The translations under genes were made by a program, and so were the position numbers. Below are positions 38,192-45,637 of a DNA stretch of 64,000 bases, in pieces. The DNA is from a gamma proteobacterium SS-5. Lineage in GTDB: Bacteria > Pseudomonadota > Gammaproteobacteria > Chromatiales > Chromatiaceae. The stretch is taken from contig CP032508.2 in NCBI GenBank assembly GCA_009497875.2, positions 1,612,001-1,676,000 on the forward strand, in the 5' to 3' direction. The first letter of the stretch is position 1. Each line of letters opens with the position of its first letter. Below the pieces are notes generated by a model. The model saw only the letters and a list, made by a program, of their open reading frames with translations, had not been told where the DNA came from and made no database searches.

Positions 38192-38355
38192 GCTGCTGCC
38201 TCCCTGCTGTTGCTGGCCACAATGAGCTCCATCTCCAGATTGCGAAGTCGGGCGATGATATTTTTTATCCGTGCTTGGTCTTTCTCACGGCGCAGTTCGA
38301 GACTCGCCAGCAGCAAGAGGCTTTTTTGTATTTTGCGAAGTTCGCTTGTACTCAT
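38188..38355 (-). CDS. 55-residue helical protein upstream of the RepA-like gene
   Basis: A short gene encoding 55 residues, beginning MSTSELRKIQKSLLLL and ending ASNSREAAA. It is strongly helical with a heptad pattern (ELRREKDQARIKNIIARLRNLEMEL), probably a small coiled coil. Its stop overlaps the Rep start as ATGA, and a GGAGTCC stretch lies upstream. Its size and coupling suggest a Rep accessory or regulator, which is inference. Confidence 0.55.
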   Translation of the reverse strand: MSTSELRKIQKSLLLLASLELRREKDQARIKNIIARLRNLEMELIVASNSREAAA

Positions 38356-38462
38356 TTCGGACTCCTAACAGTGGAGTCGCTGTTGCTGGTATAATAGGCG
38401 GGCCCACGCCGGGCAAAGCTATCATCTCCAGCCGGTGCAGCGGCTCGGGGGTGATGGCTTTT

Positions 38463-38693
38463 TTATGCGGCGGCTTTGTGTTCTTCGGCAGTATTCGCGA
38501 AGCTCGGCCCGAGCAGTTGCGTTGCCCAGTTGTCGAGGTCATCGGTGCTATAAACCACTTCGGTCTTGCTTACGCGAATAAAGCGGGGGCCTCCTCCGAC
38601 TGAGCGAAGTTTGGCGAGCGTGCGGGGGGTTCTTTGGATGCCGTACTGATCTTTCAGATAGGCCGATGCGGCATCGGTGCGGTTAACTTTCAT
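38463..38693 (-). CDS. AlpA/excisionase-like helix-turn-helix protein
   Basis: 76 residues with a MerR-type winged helix as in AlpA and element excisionases: ASAYLKDQYGIQRTPRTLAKLRSVGGGPRFIRVSKTEVVYSTDDLDNWATQLLG. The TPRTLAKLR helix, the GGGPRF turn and the final DLDNWA are diagnostic. Such proteins activate integrase or rep genes, or direct excision. It is in the usual place between integrase and rep and has an inverted repeat just upstream (38717-38763). Confidence 0.75.
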   Translation of the reverse strand: MKVNRTDAASAYLKDQYGIQRTPRTLAKLRSVGGGPRFIRVSKTEVVYSTDDLDNWATQLLGPSFANTAEEHKAAA

Positions 38694-38716
38694 GCTGTAT
38701 CACCTTTTGTAAGGCT

Positions 38717-38763
38717 GGCAACACTTGGCCCTCTGTGGCCGACTATCCTTTACCAGTGTTGCC
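38717..38763. promoter_or_regulatory. Inverted repeat upstream of the AlpA-like gene
   Basis: GGCAACACT (38717-38725) and AGTGTTGCC (38755-38763) are perfect inverted arms 29 bp apart, with a TGGCC ... GGCCGA inner dyad. They lie 24 bp upstream of the AlpA-like start and may be its operator or a repressor site. Confidence 0.5.
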
Positions 38764-38827
38764 CGGTGCAGGTGATACGCATTTAATACCTGAAAAACTA
38801 ATGCGTCATTCAGGCGAAATCACAGAA

Positions 38828-39364
38828 TTAAGTAGAATCTTGAGCTCTCGCCCATTGTTTGAATTTTTCGAACTCATCATCTAAGCCTTTTTTTCCAACT
38901 AGCTGCCAAGTGTTGAGGATGCTTCGACGTTGCTTTTCGTCTGCGAGATAGTAGTTATCACGCACAGCGCCCTCAGTCATGCAGCGCGTATATTGGGCCG
39001 CCAGCGCGAGCGCGCCAGGTGGATTATTGCCCGTCATGGGATGCCCCTGCTGCACCAGCCATTCAACCATGGCTATAGCTTTAATTCGGCGCTCTGTGTT
39101 GCGCAGATCGCGGGGCTTACCCGTTGGCCTGGCTAGCCCTAGGTCTCGCATGGGATTGGCGCTCACGGCCATGGTGGCCAAGGTGTCGCTGATCTCCTCC
39201 GCTATGACGGAGTGCAAAGCTCCGCTGCGGGCCACTCGGGACAGAAAGAGCAGCTTGCGGCGAGCAACGGCCTGCTCGTCCTCCAGCCCCATGCCCATAG
39301 CCACGAAACGCCACCATGTGAGCGTTGGGATTCCTTCGGCGGTGAGGTTGTCAAAGTCGTCCAT
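38828..39364 (-). CDS. Unknown 178-residue protein after the integrase
   Basis: 178 residues from an ATG at 39364 that shares one base with the integrase stop (TGATG), so it is coupled to the integrase. The sequence begins MDDFDNLTAEGIPTLTWWRF and is mostly helical, with RNTERRIKAIAMVEWLVQQGHPMTGNNPPGALALAAQYTRCM. No family is recognised. A longer in-frame reading upstream overlaps the integrase and is not the true start. Confidence 0.6.
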   Translation of the reverse strand: MDDFDNLTAEGIPTLTWWRFVAMGMGLEDEQAVARRKLLFLSRVARSGALHSVIAEEISDTLATMAVSANPMRDLGLARPTGKPRDLRNTERRIKAIAMVEWLVQQGHPMTGNNPPGALALAAQYTRCMTEGAVRDNYYLADEKQRRSILNTWQLVGKKGLDDEFEKFKQWARAQDST

Positions 39365-40596
39365 CAGCCCGCCCTCCGCAACTGAACCACGTTCCCGCCG
39401 ATGGCGGCGGTCAGTATCTGATCCCAAGCATCGGCGGCCTGCTTCATGCCGGCAAAGCCCTGGGCACGCTGATAAACGGCTTTCACGCCGCTGTTCGTGC
39501 TGGCTGCCTTGTGGGTCAATAGTCGGTCCAAGGCATCTTCGGATATGTCGGGTCGCATTTCCGCCACCAGTGAAACGCAGGAGCGGCGGAAGTCGTGGAT
39601 GCTCCAGTTCTCCACGCCAGATCGCTTGCGCAACCGGGTAACGGTGCCGTTCCACGCCGCGAAAGGCTTTTGCTCAGCCAGGGCCTCCTTGTCGGTGAAT
39701 ACCAGCGCTTGCGGCTTTGGCTTTTCTGGTAAGCGCTCCTTGAGTATCTGCATTGCCAGCGGTGGCAGGGGCAGGCGCTGGTCATCGGAAAACTTGCGCC
39801 CATCCTGTGCGTGAAGATTTAGCTCCCCCGCTTCCAGGTCCACTTCGCCCCACGTCAGTGAGGTGATGGTGCCAGCCCTGAGCGGTAGCGCCATAGCGAA
39901 GCGGTGAATGTCGGCCCCCGTGGTGCCCTTGGATTCCATGGCTGCCTGCCAGATCGCGCCAAGCTCTTGCAATTTGGGGTAGCGTTTCTTCGCCTGGGGT
40001 GGCTTGGGTGCTTTGAGCGCCGCGAAAGTGTTTATCGTGATGGTGCCCTTCTCCGCTGCCAGATCGAGCAGGCGCTTTGCAGAGCCCCACGCTTTGCGCA
40101 GGTTGGCAGGCGAGTTGCTGTAGTGTGACTTCATCGCCATGGCGTGTTCGTGGTTGATGCTGGCCAGGGGCAGATCGCCCAAGATGACAGCAGCGCACGC
40201 AATGCCATGGGCCTCCGCTCTGGTCGCTGTGCTGGCGTGTGTGCTGGCGTAATTGGTCAGGTACTCATCGGCCAGATCGTTGAAAGTGGCTTGCTTGCGC
40301 AGCTTTTCCGCTTGCGGGGTGTGCCCGAGAGTCAGGCTGGCGACGATCTCATTTGCCCATGCTCGGGCCTGCTCCAGGGTCAGGATGCTGGCGCTATTTT
40401 CAAGGGCCTGGCCGGCTGCGTCTCTGGGGGTGAAGGTCTGCGCCTTGCCGGCAACCTTCTTCACCACCGAATAGGATGCTCCACCTTCCGTACGCCGGAG
40501 CCGCAGCGGTGATTCTGAATCGGTCCAAGGGCCACCGGGTTCTTTGCCGTGAACTACCTTCGCCACAAATGCCTTGCTAAACTTTTGAACAGCCAT
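39364..40596 (-). CDS. int: Tyrosine integrase of the tRNA-Lys element
   Basis: A 410-residue phage-type tyrosine recombinase (P4 integrase-like). An N-terminal DUF4102-like arm-binding domain (FSKAFVAKVVHG ... LRLRRTEGGASYSVV) is followed by a core-binding domain (about 105-190) and the catalytic domain. Catalytic residues seen: Arg in ALPLRAGTITSLTW, His-x-x-Arg in WSIHDFRRSCVSL, His in LLTHKAAS and the nucleophile Tyr in VKAVYQRAQGF. It lies at the end of the element opposite the tRNA, next to three arm-type sites. Confidence 0.94.
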   Translation of the reverse strand: MAVQKFSKAFVAKVVHGKEPGGPWTDSESPLRLRRTEGGASYSVVKKVAGKAQTFTPRDAAGQALENSASILTLEQARAWANEIVASLTLGHTPQAEKLRKQATFNDLADEYLTNYASTHASTATRAEAHGIACAAVILGDLPLASINHEHAMAMKSHYSNSPANLRKAWGSAKRLLDLAAEKGTITINTFAALKAPKPPQAKKRYPKLQELGAIWQAAMESKGTTGADIHRFAMALPLRAGTITSLTWGEVDLEAGELNLHAQDGRKFSDDQRLPLPPLAMQILKERLPEKPKPQALVFTDKEALAEQKPFAAWNGTVTRLRKRSGVENWSIHDFRRSCVSLVAEMRPDISEDALDRLLTHKAASTNSGVKAVYQRAQGFAGMKQAADAWDQILTAAIGGNVVQLRRAG

Positions 40597-40680
40597 ATCG
40601 ACTCCTAGCTAAGTCGGTTTCGGTCAGGGCCTCGGGGGTGTTGGTAGCGCCTCCGGGGCCTGCTTTTTCGTGGGGCATCT

Positions 40681-40711
40681 CAGACAACCTCCAGACAACC
40701 TCCAGACAACC
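40681..40711 (+). promoter_or_regulatory. Integrase arm-type sites, three copies of CAGACAACC
   Basis: CAGACAACC at 40681, 40692 and 40703, each 11 bp apart and in the same orientation as the pair at 32781. They lie just upstream of the integrase gene and 140 bp inside the att repeat, as expected for arm sites. Confidence 0.68.
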
Positions 40712-40852
40712 GCAGGGGGTGTTTTTGGGTGTTTTTGATGTCGGGGTGAGTATAGCTCAGTAAAAGGCGGGACGCTTGTAAATTACTGGATTATCAGAGA
40801 AAAATTTGCAGATTTTTAGCGCAACCAAGGGCTTAGAGAAGGGTTTTTATTA

Positions 40853-40917
40853 GGACTCTTAATCCATTGGTCGAAGGTTCGAATCCTTCATGGCCCACCA
40901 ATGAAAACAAAGGCTTA
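40853..40917 (+). repeat. att repeat at the far end of the tRNA-Lys element
   Basis: A 65-bp copy of the tRNA-Lys(CTT) 3' half from the anticodon stem to past the CCA, 61 of 65 identical to 32677-32741. It lacks the 5' half of a tRNA, so it is not a gene. Confidence 0.92.
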
Positions 40918-40942
40918 GTGGATTTTCCACTAAGCCTTTTTT
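40910..40942 (+). terminator. Rho-independent terminator
   Basis: Stem AAGGCTTAGTG / CACTAAGCCTT with a 7-base loop and six T. It was probably the original terminator of the tRNA cluster before the element integrated. Confidence 0.88.
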
Positions 40943-41072
40943 GTTTGGGGTAACGCTGGGGTAACCCGTGTTTTAGACGGGCATTCCGGGGTGGCTTTGC
41001 CCAGCGGCAACCCCGGACCAGCTTCCACGGCAACAAGTCCCGCACTGTGGTCGGCAGCGATTACCGCTTGCA

Positions 41073-41324
41073 GACGGAGCGGCCCGCGAACTCATAGCAG
41101 CCCGCGCCCGCGCCGGATTGAGTCAGGCCGATCTGGCCGAGCGAATGCACACTAGCCAATCGGCAGTTGCCCGCATGGAGAGCGGCAAGACCCTGCCCAG
41201 CCTGAGCCGCTACGCCGAGGCCACTGGCTGCAAGGCCGTGGTGCGGCTGGAAGCGCAATGCCCCTTTACCCCCGGTCGTCACCTCATGCAGGAAATAACA
41301 AAATACCGCCTTGGCCGAAAATGA
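41073..41324 (+). pseudogene. Remnant of an XRE/HigA-type antitoxin
   Basis: An open stretch encoding ELIAARARAGLSQADLAERM followed by HTSQSAVARMESGKTLPSL and SRYAEATGCKAVVRLEAQ, a clear XRE helix-turn-helix of the HigA antitoxin type. No ATG or good ribosome site precedes it, the upstream sequence in frame is not conserved, and two or three residues are missing from the helix after TLPS, so it is probably a broken gene. No intact toxin gene is seen beside it. Confidence 0.55.
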
Positions 41325-41444
41325 TCCGTAGCGCGGATCACCCGCGTTCCCTCGCAGCGCGTGGGAACGAGAAAAAGGACAATTTACACAGCATAGTGTA
41401 GAGTCGAGATTAGAAGCGGTTCTCCGAGAAATGCCATGGTAATG

Positions 41445-41459
41445 CCCCCCCCCCCCCCC
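41445..41459 (+). repeat. Run of 15 C upstream of a cyclic-di-GMP gene
   Basis: An uninterrupted (C)15 tract ends 19 bp before the ATG of the CHASE-PAS-GGDEF gene. Such long homopolymers slip readily and could vary promoter spacing or leader translation. The true length in the cell may differ from this assembly. Confidence 0.9.
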
Positions 41460-41478
41460 GCATAAGCTGCCCGCCGTC

Positions 41479-44253
41479 ATGAATCGCCAGGTCGCCGCTT
41501 GGCTAGTCCTTGTTGTCGGGCTTGTACTAACGACTCTTGCAAGCCTTGAGGTCAAGCAGGCCATCGAACAGGATGCGACGGAAGATTTCGCATTCACCAG
41601 CGATCAGGTCACGCTCAAAATTCGCGAGCGACTTGATGCCTACGCGCTCACCCTCAAGGGAGGCGCGGGTCTCTTTGCTGCATCCAGCACAGTCGATCGC
41701 CGCGAGTGGCAAGCCTACGTTGAGAAACTTCGCACCCAGGACAGTCTTCCCGGGGTGCAGGGCATCGGCTTTTCGCAAGTGATTCCACCGCATCAACTGG
41801 CTGCCCATATCGCCAAAGTTCGCGCCGAAGGCTTTCCCGACTACAGGGTGTACCCGGCGGGCGAGCGCGCCCTCTACACCGCCATCATCTATCTGGAACC
41901 TTTTCGCGGCCGCAATCTGCGCGCCTTCGGCTTCGACATGTTCTCCGAACCGGTGCGCCGCGCCGCCATGGAGCAGGCACGCGACAGTGGCGCACCGGCA
42001 TTGAGCGGCAAGGTCGAACTGGTTCAGGAGACCGGCACGGAGGTGCAAGCCGGAACGCTGATGTATGTCCCGGTCTATCGCAATGGCGCTCCGATCGACA
42101 CGGTTGAGCAGCGTCGCGCCGCGCTGATCGGCTGGTCTTACAGCCCCTATCGGATGCAGGATCTGATGGAAGGTATATTGGACAATTGGGCTGACCACAA
42201 AACCAAGCGTGTGGATGTGCATATCTACACTGGGTCTGAGGTGCAGGCCGACAGCCTTCTGTACGACAGCCACCCCGCCTTGTCCCATACAACCGATCCG
42301 CGCTACTACCAGCAGCGCACCATTGATTTCAATGGTCAGCATTGGTTGCTGGCATTTCATACCGGTGAGGACGTGGCACCCATCAACTATGCGACCGCCT
42401 GGGCCACACTGGCCGGTGGCATCGTGCTCAGCAGTCTGCTGTGCGCGTTGATGCTCGCCTTGGCGCGCACGCAGGCCCGCGCCAGGGACATCGCCGCTAG
42501 CCTGACTGAAGATCTCAGGCGCAGTGAGGATTCGTTGCGAAAGAGCGCAGCGGCATTGCGGTCATTCACCCGCGATTTCGATGCCTTTCTCGATCAGACA
42601 TCCGACTTCGTGTATTTCAAGGACGCCGACAGCCGCATCCGCTTTTGCAGCAAGACACTGGCCGACATTACCGGACATCGCCACTGGCGCGAGATGGTGG
42701 GCAAGCACGACCGCGAGTTATTCCCGCCCGATACCGCGAAAATCTACGAAGAAGAAGAGGCTCCTGTTATTGCCGAAGGCCGACCATTGCTCAATAAAGT
42801 CGACCCGTACTACGACAAGGATGGACGGACAGGCTACGTAGAGACCAACAAGTGGCCGTTGTTCGATGACGACAAGACGGTGGTCGGTATCTTCGGCATC
42901 AGCCGCGACATCACTGAACGCAATCGGGCCGAAACCGCGCTACTCGAAGAAAAAAAATTCACCGAAGACACCCTGAATGCGCTGCCCGGCGTGTTCTACA
43001 TGTTCGATGCCACTGGCCGTTTCGTGCGCTGGAATCATCAGTTCAGCAAGGTGACCGGCTACAGCGATGCCGAGTTGGCGATCATGCAGGGGTCGGATTT
43101 CTTTACCGGTGACGACCAGCGGCGGGTGGGCGAAGCCATGCAGCTGGTGTTCAGCGAAGGACAGGCTGACGTTGAGGCAGACTTTCAGACCAAGGATGGC
43201 CAGAAGCTGCCCTACCACTTCCAAGGGCAACGCAGCAGCATCGGCGGGCAAGCCTACCTGCTGGGGGTCGGCATCGATATAACCGAGCGCAAGCAGGCCG
43301 AAGCGCAACTTCAACTCGCCGCCAGTGTCTTCACCCACGCCCGCGAAGGCATCACCATCACCGACCGGGATGCCAATATCCTGGACGTCAACGCTGCCTT
43401 TACCGACATCACCGGCTACAGCCGCGAGGAAGTTCTTGGCAAAAATCCACGCATCCTTAATTCCGGCAAGCAGGACAAGGCGTTCTACGCCACCATGTGG
43501 CATGACCTCCAGACCAAGGACCACTGGTATGGAGAAGTATGGAACCGGCACAAAGACGGTGGGGTGTTTGCTGAGATGCTGACCATCAGTGCCGTGCGCG
43601 ACGAGCGGGGTGAAATCCAGAATTACATCGCCCTGTTTTCTGACATCACCATGGTTAAGGAACATCAGGCCCAGCTCGAGTATATCGCCCATTACGATGC
43701 GCTCACCGGCCTGCCCAATCGACTGTTGCTGGGCGACCGCCTGCGCCAGGCCATGAGCCAGGCCCCACGGCGCGGACAGAGCGTGGCCGTCGCTTTTTTG
43801 GACCTAGACGGATTCAAGGCGGTCAACGACACGCATGGACATGAGGTAGGCGATCAGTTGCTGGCGACTCTGGCCAAGCGAATGACGCAGGCACTGCGCG
43901 ATGGCGATACACTCGCTCGCCTTGGTGGAGATGAATTTGTCGCCGTGCTGGTTGACCTGCCCGACATTGAGGCCAGCGTCCCGGTCCTCACGCGGTTGCT
44001 TGAGGCCGCAGCGCTGCCGTTTCACGCTGGTGACATCGTGCTCAACGTCAGTGCCAGCCTGGGCGTGACCTTCTATCCGCAAGACGAGGAGGCTGATGCC
44101 GACCAACTGTTACGTCAAGCCGACCAAGCCATGTATCAGGCCAAGCTGGCCGGCAAGAACCGCTACCACCTGTTCGATGCTGTTCACGATGAAGAAGTGC
44201 GCGGACACCATGAAAGTCTGGAGCGGATCAAACATGCGCTGGGTGAACGTTAA
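41479..44253 (+). CDS. CHASE-PAS-PAS-PAS-GGDEF diguanylate cyclase
   Basis: A 924-residue membrane enzyme predicted to make cyclic-di-GMP. A membrane helix near residues 5-23, a periplasmic CHASE domain (about 70-250, YRVYPAGERALYTAIIYLEPFRGRNLRAFGFDM), a second helix (about 310-335), three PAS domains (about 370-480, 490-610, 615-725) and a GGDEF domain. The active site is intact (TLARLGGDEFVAVL) and the RDGD five residues before it is the inhibitory I-site. The chain ends at a TAA exactly where an EAL domain would begin; EAL sequence continues in frame after the stop, so the ancestor was a GGDEF-EAL protein. Confidence 0.9.
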   Translation: MNRQVAAWLVLVVGLVLTTLASLEVKQAIEQDATEDFAFTSDQVTLKIRERLDAYALTLKGGAGLFAASSTVDRREWQAYVEKLRTQDSLPGVQGIGFSQVIPPHQLAAHIAKVRAEGFPDYRVYPAGERALYTAIIYLEPFRGRNLRAFGFDMFSEPVRRAAMEQARDSGAPALSGKVELVQETGTEVQAGTLMYVPVYRNGAPIDTVEQRRAALIGWSYSPYRMQDLMEGILDNWADHKTKRVDVHIYTGSEVQADSLLYDSHPALSHTTDPRYYQQRTIDFNGQHWLLAFHTGEDVAPINYATAWATLAGGIVLSSLLCALMLALARTQARARDIAASLTEDLRRSEDSLRKSAAALRSFTRDFDAFLDQTSDFVYFKDADSRIRFCSKTLADITGHRHWREMVGKHDRELFPPDTAKIYEEEEAPVIAEGRPLLNKVDPYYDKDGRTGYVETNKWPLFDDDKTVVGIFGISRDITERNRAETALLEEKKFTEDTLNALPGVFYMFDATGRFVRWNHQFSKVTGYSDAELAIMQGSDFFTGDDQRRVGEAMQLVFSEGQADVEADFQTKDGQKLPYHFQGQRSSIGGQAYLLGVGIDITERKQAEAQLQLAASVFTHAREGITITDRDANILDVNAAFTDITGYSREEVLGKNPRILNSGKQDKAFYATMWHDLQTKDHWYGEVWNRHKDGGVFAEMLTISAVRDERGEIQNYIALFSDITMVKEHQAQLEYIAHYDALTGLPNRLLLGDRLRQAMSQAPRRGQSVAVAFLDLDGFKAVNDTHGHEVGDQLLATLAKRMTQALRDGDTLARLGGDEFVAVLVDLPDIEASVPVLTRLLEAAALPFHAGDIVLNVSASLGVTFYPQDEEADADQLLRQADQAMYQAKLAGKNRYHLFDAVHDEEVRGHHESLERIKHALGER

Positions 44254-44376
44254 TTCGTTCTCTACTACCAACCGAAGGTGAACATGCGCACGGGCAAGGT
44301 CACGGGCGCTGAGGCTTTGATTCATTGGCGGCATCCAGAGCGGGGCCTGCTGCCGCCCAGCGTCTTCCTGCCGGTG
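44254..44376 (+). pseudogene. Truncated EAL domain following the GGDEF gene
   Basis: Directly after the TAA at 44251, and in the same frame, the sequence reads FVLYYQPKVNMRTGKVTGAE and then ALIHWRHPERGLLPPSVFLPVV, the start of an EAL phosphodiesterase domain. It breaks off after about 41 residues and unrelated sequence follows. A change of GAA to TAA would explain the stop. Confidence 0.82.
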
Positions 44377-44545
44377 GTGGTGGGGATGTGGTCATCAATG
44401 TGGTTGTGGTCTGCTCCATCCTTCCAGGGTGCAGATGTAGGTCTTCCCATTTATGGGGCGAGGTCTGGCTGGTCAACATCCAGGGCCTTTTTGCCTTCCC
44501 TGCGATTTTAGAGTAGCAGTAGAGTACCAGAAGGGGGCAAAGAGA

Positions 44546-44583
44546 AAAGGCTTAGTGCCGTTAGAAGCTAAGCCTTTGATTTT
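44546..44583 (+). terminator. Rho-independent terminator-like hairpin
   Basis: AAAGGCTTAG (44546-44555) and CTAAGCCTTT (44568-44577) form a 10-bp perfect stem with a 12-base loop, followed by GATTTT. It adjoins the tRNA-Thr-like att copy. Confidence 0.6.
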
Positions 44584-44625
44584 ATGGAGCAATGGCCGGA
44601 ATCGAACCGCGAACCTACTGATTAC
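44576..44625 (-). repeat. Degenerate copy of the tRNA-Thr 3' end, probable att site
   Basis: TTGATTTTATGGAGC is identical to 53788-53802, and the following bases resemble the T-arm and anticodon-stem part of tRNA-Thr(TGT), ending CCTACTGATTAC in both. The middle is diverged and no full tRNA can fold. It is in direct orientation with the intact tRNA, as expected of an island boundary. Confidence 0.65.
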
Positions 44626-44746
44626 GAACCAAACAATGGCATTTTAACATATTGTTTTTAATCAGCTTTTATCGGGCGTCCGTTGCGCTAAACCCCGTAC
44701 AGATCACGACGAATCACAACCAATCCACGCAAAAAACCCGCAGTCT

Positions 44747-45550
44747 TTGCACACCGACTGGCCCCGGCCCTGGTCGGGCACCCAGGGCGCACCGAGCAAC
44801 TTCCTCACAGGGGCCAACTATAGGGGAGTCAATACCTTGCTATTGGGCCTGGCGGCCCACCAGCAAGGGTACGACAGACCCCTCTGGGCCACCTTCAAGC
44901 AGTGGCGGCTCAAAGGTGCCACGGTGCGCCGGGGCGAGCACGGCACCTTGGGAATTTTTTACAAGCCCGAGACTTTCCGGGACGAGAACACCGGCAAGGA
45001 CGTTACCATCCCCATCCTCAAGCATTTTTTCCTGTTCAACTTGGCCCAGGTCGAAGGCATTGAGGTCGAGCCCCTAACCCCACTGAGCCGGGTTGAACGC
45101 AACCAGCAGGTGGACCGCTTCATCCAGGGCACCGGCGCGGTGATCCACGAACAGGGCCACCGTGCCTACTACTCACCCAGCACCGACCACATCTGGATGC
45201 CGCCGATCCACGCCTTTACCGACCAGCAAGCCTTCTACAGCACCCTGTTCCACGAACTAGGACACTGGACCGGTCATGCGGACCGGCTGGACCGCAAAGA
45301 CGGCATGGACAGTCGCTTTGGTGACCAGGCCTATGCCATGGAAGAGCTGGTGGCCGAACTGGCCTCCTGCTTCCTGAGCATCCAACTCCAGGTCAGCCAC
45401 GAACCCAGGGCCGACCATGCCCAGTACCTCAACCACTGGCTACAGGTGCTCAAGGACGATTCCAAGGCGTTCAGCTCGGCAGCCAGCAAGGCGCAGGTGG
45501 CTGCGGATTACCTGCTGGTGGTGAAGACGCGCAGCCTGATGGCGGCGTAG
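44747..45550 (+). CDS. ArdC-like antirestriction protein, N-terminally shortened
   Basis: 267 residues of the ArdC / DUF1738 family, plasmid and island proteins that bind single-stranded DNA and protect incoming DNA. The N-terminal ssDNA-binding domain is recognisable (APSNFLTGANYRGVNTLLLG, WATFKQWRLKGATVRRGEHGTLGIF) and the C-terminal zincin-like metallopeptidase domain has FYSTLFHELGHWTGHADRLDR, with the HELGH zinc motif and ELVAELASCFLS beyond it. The usual first 20-30 residues are missing and the only start available is TTG, so the gene is probably truncated at the island edge and may not be expressed. Confidence 0.75.
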   Translation: MHTDWPRPWSGTQGAPSNFLTGANYRGVNTLLLGLAAHQQGYDRPLWATFKQWRLKGATVRRGEHGTLGIFYKPETFRDENTGKDVTIPILKHFFLFNLAQVEGIEVEPLTPLSRVERNQQVDRFIQGTGAVIHEQGHRAYYSPSTDHIWMPPIHAFTDQQAFYSTLFHELGHWTGHADRLDRKDGMDSRFGDQAYAMEELVAELASCFLSIQLQVSHEPRADHAQYLNHWLQVLKDDSKAFSSAASKAQVAADYLLVVKTRSLMAA

Positions 45551-45637
45551 ATGACGAAAGCCAAGGATGGTGCCCGCGAAATGCTGTGCTAGTATTCAGA
45601 AATCCAGCCGAAGGACTGGGGCAGGCAGGGCGCACAA

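Larger units (their letters stand above)
32677..40917 (-). mobile_element. 8.2-kb integrative element in tRNA-Lys, satellite-like
   Basis: Bounded by 65-bp direct repeats of the tRNA-Lys 3' half (32677-32741 and 40853-40917, 61 of 65 identical). It carries a tyrosine integrase at the far end, an AlpA-like regulator, a RepA-like ATPase with a heptamer-site cluster, a Mor-like regulator and about nine small genes, all on the minus strand and many overlapping by ATGA. There are no capsid, tail, portal or lysis genes. This gene set resembles gram-negative phage-inducible islands or other replicating integrative elements; which one cannot be settled without homology searches. Confidence 0.85.
44377..44746. 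other. 370-bp gap with island junction
   Basis: Holds unassignable sequence (44377-44540), a terminator hairpin, the tRNA-Thr 3'-end copy at 44576-44625 that marks the island edge, and an AT-rich stretch (44640-44700). No gene is convincing. Confidence 0.5.

Noticed and set aside
40856-40900. A second tRNA-Lys gene
   Set aside because: Only the 3' half is present; the 5' acceptor and D-arm are missing. It is the far att repeat.
44582-44630. A second tRNA-Thr gene
   Set aside because: Only the 3' portion is similar, the acceptor stem is diverged and there is no 5' half. It is treated as an att remnant.
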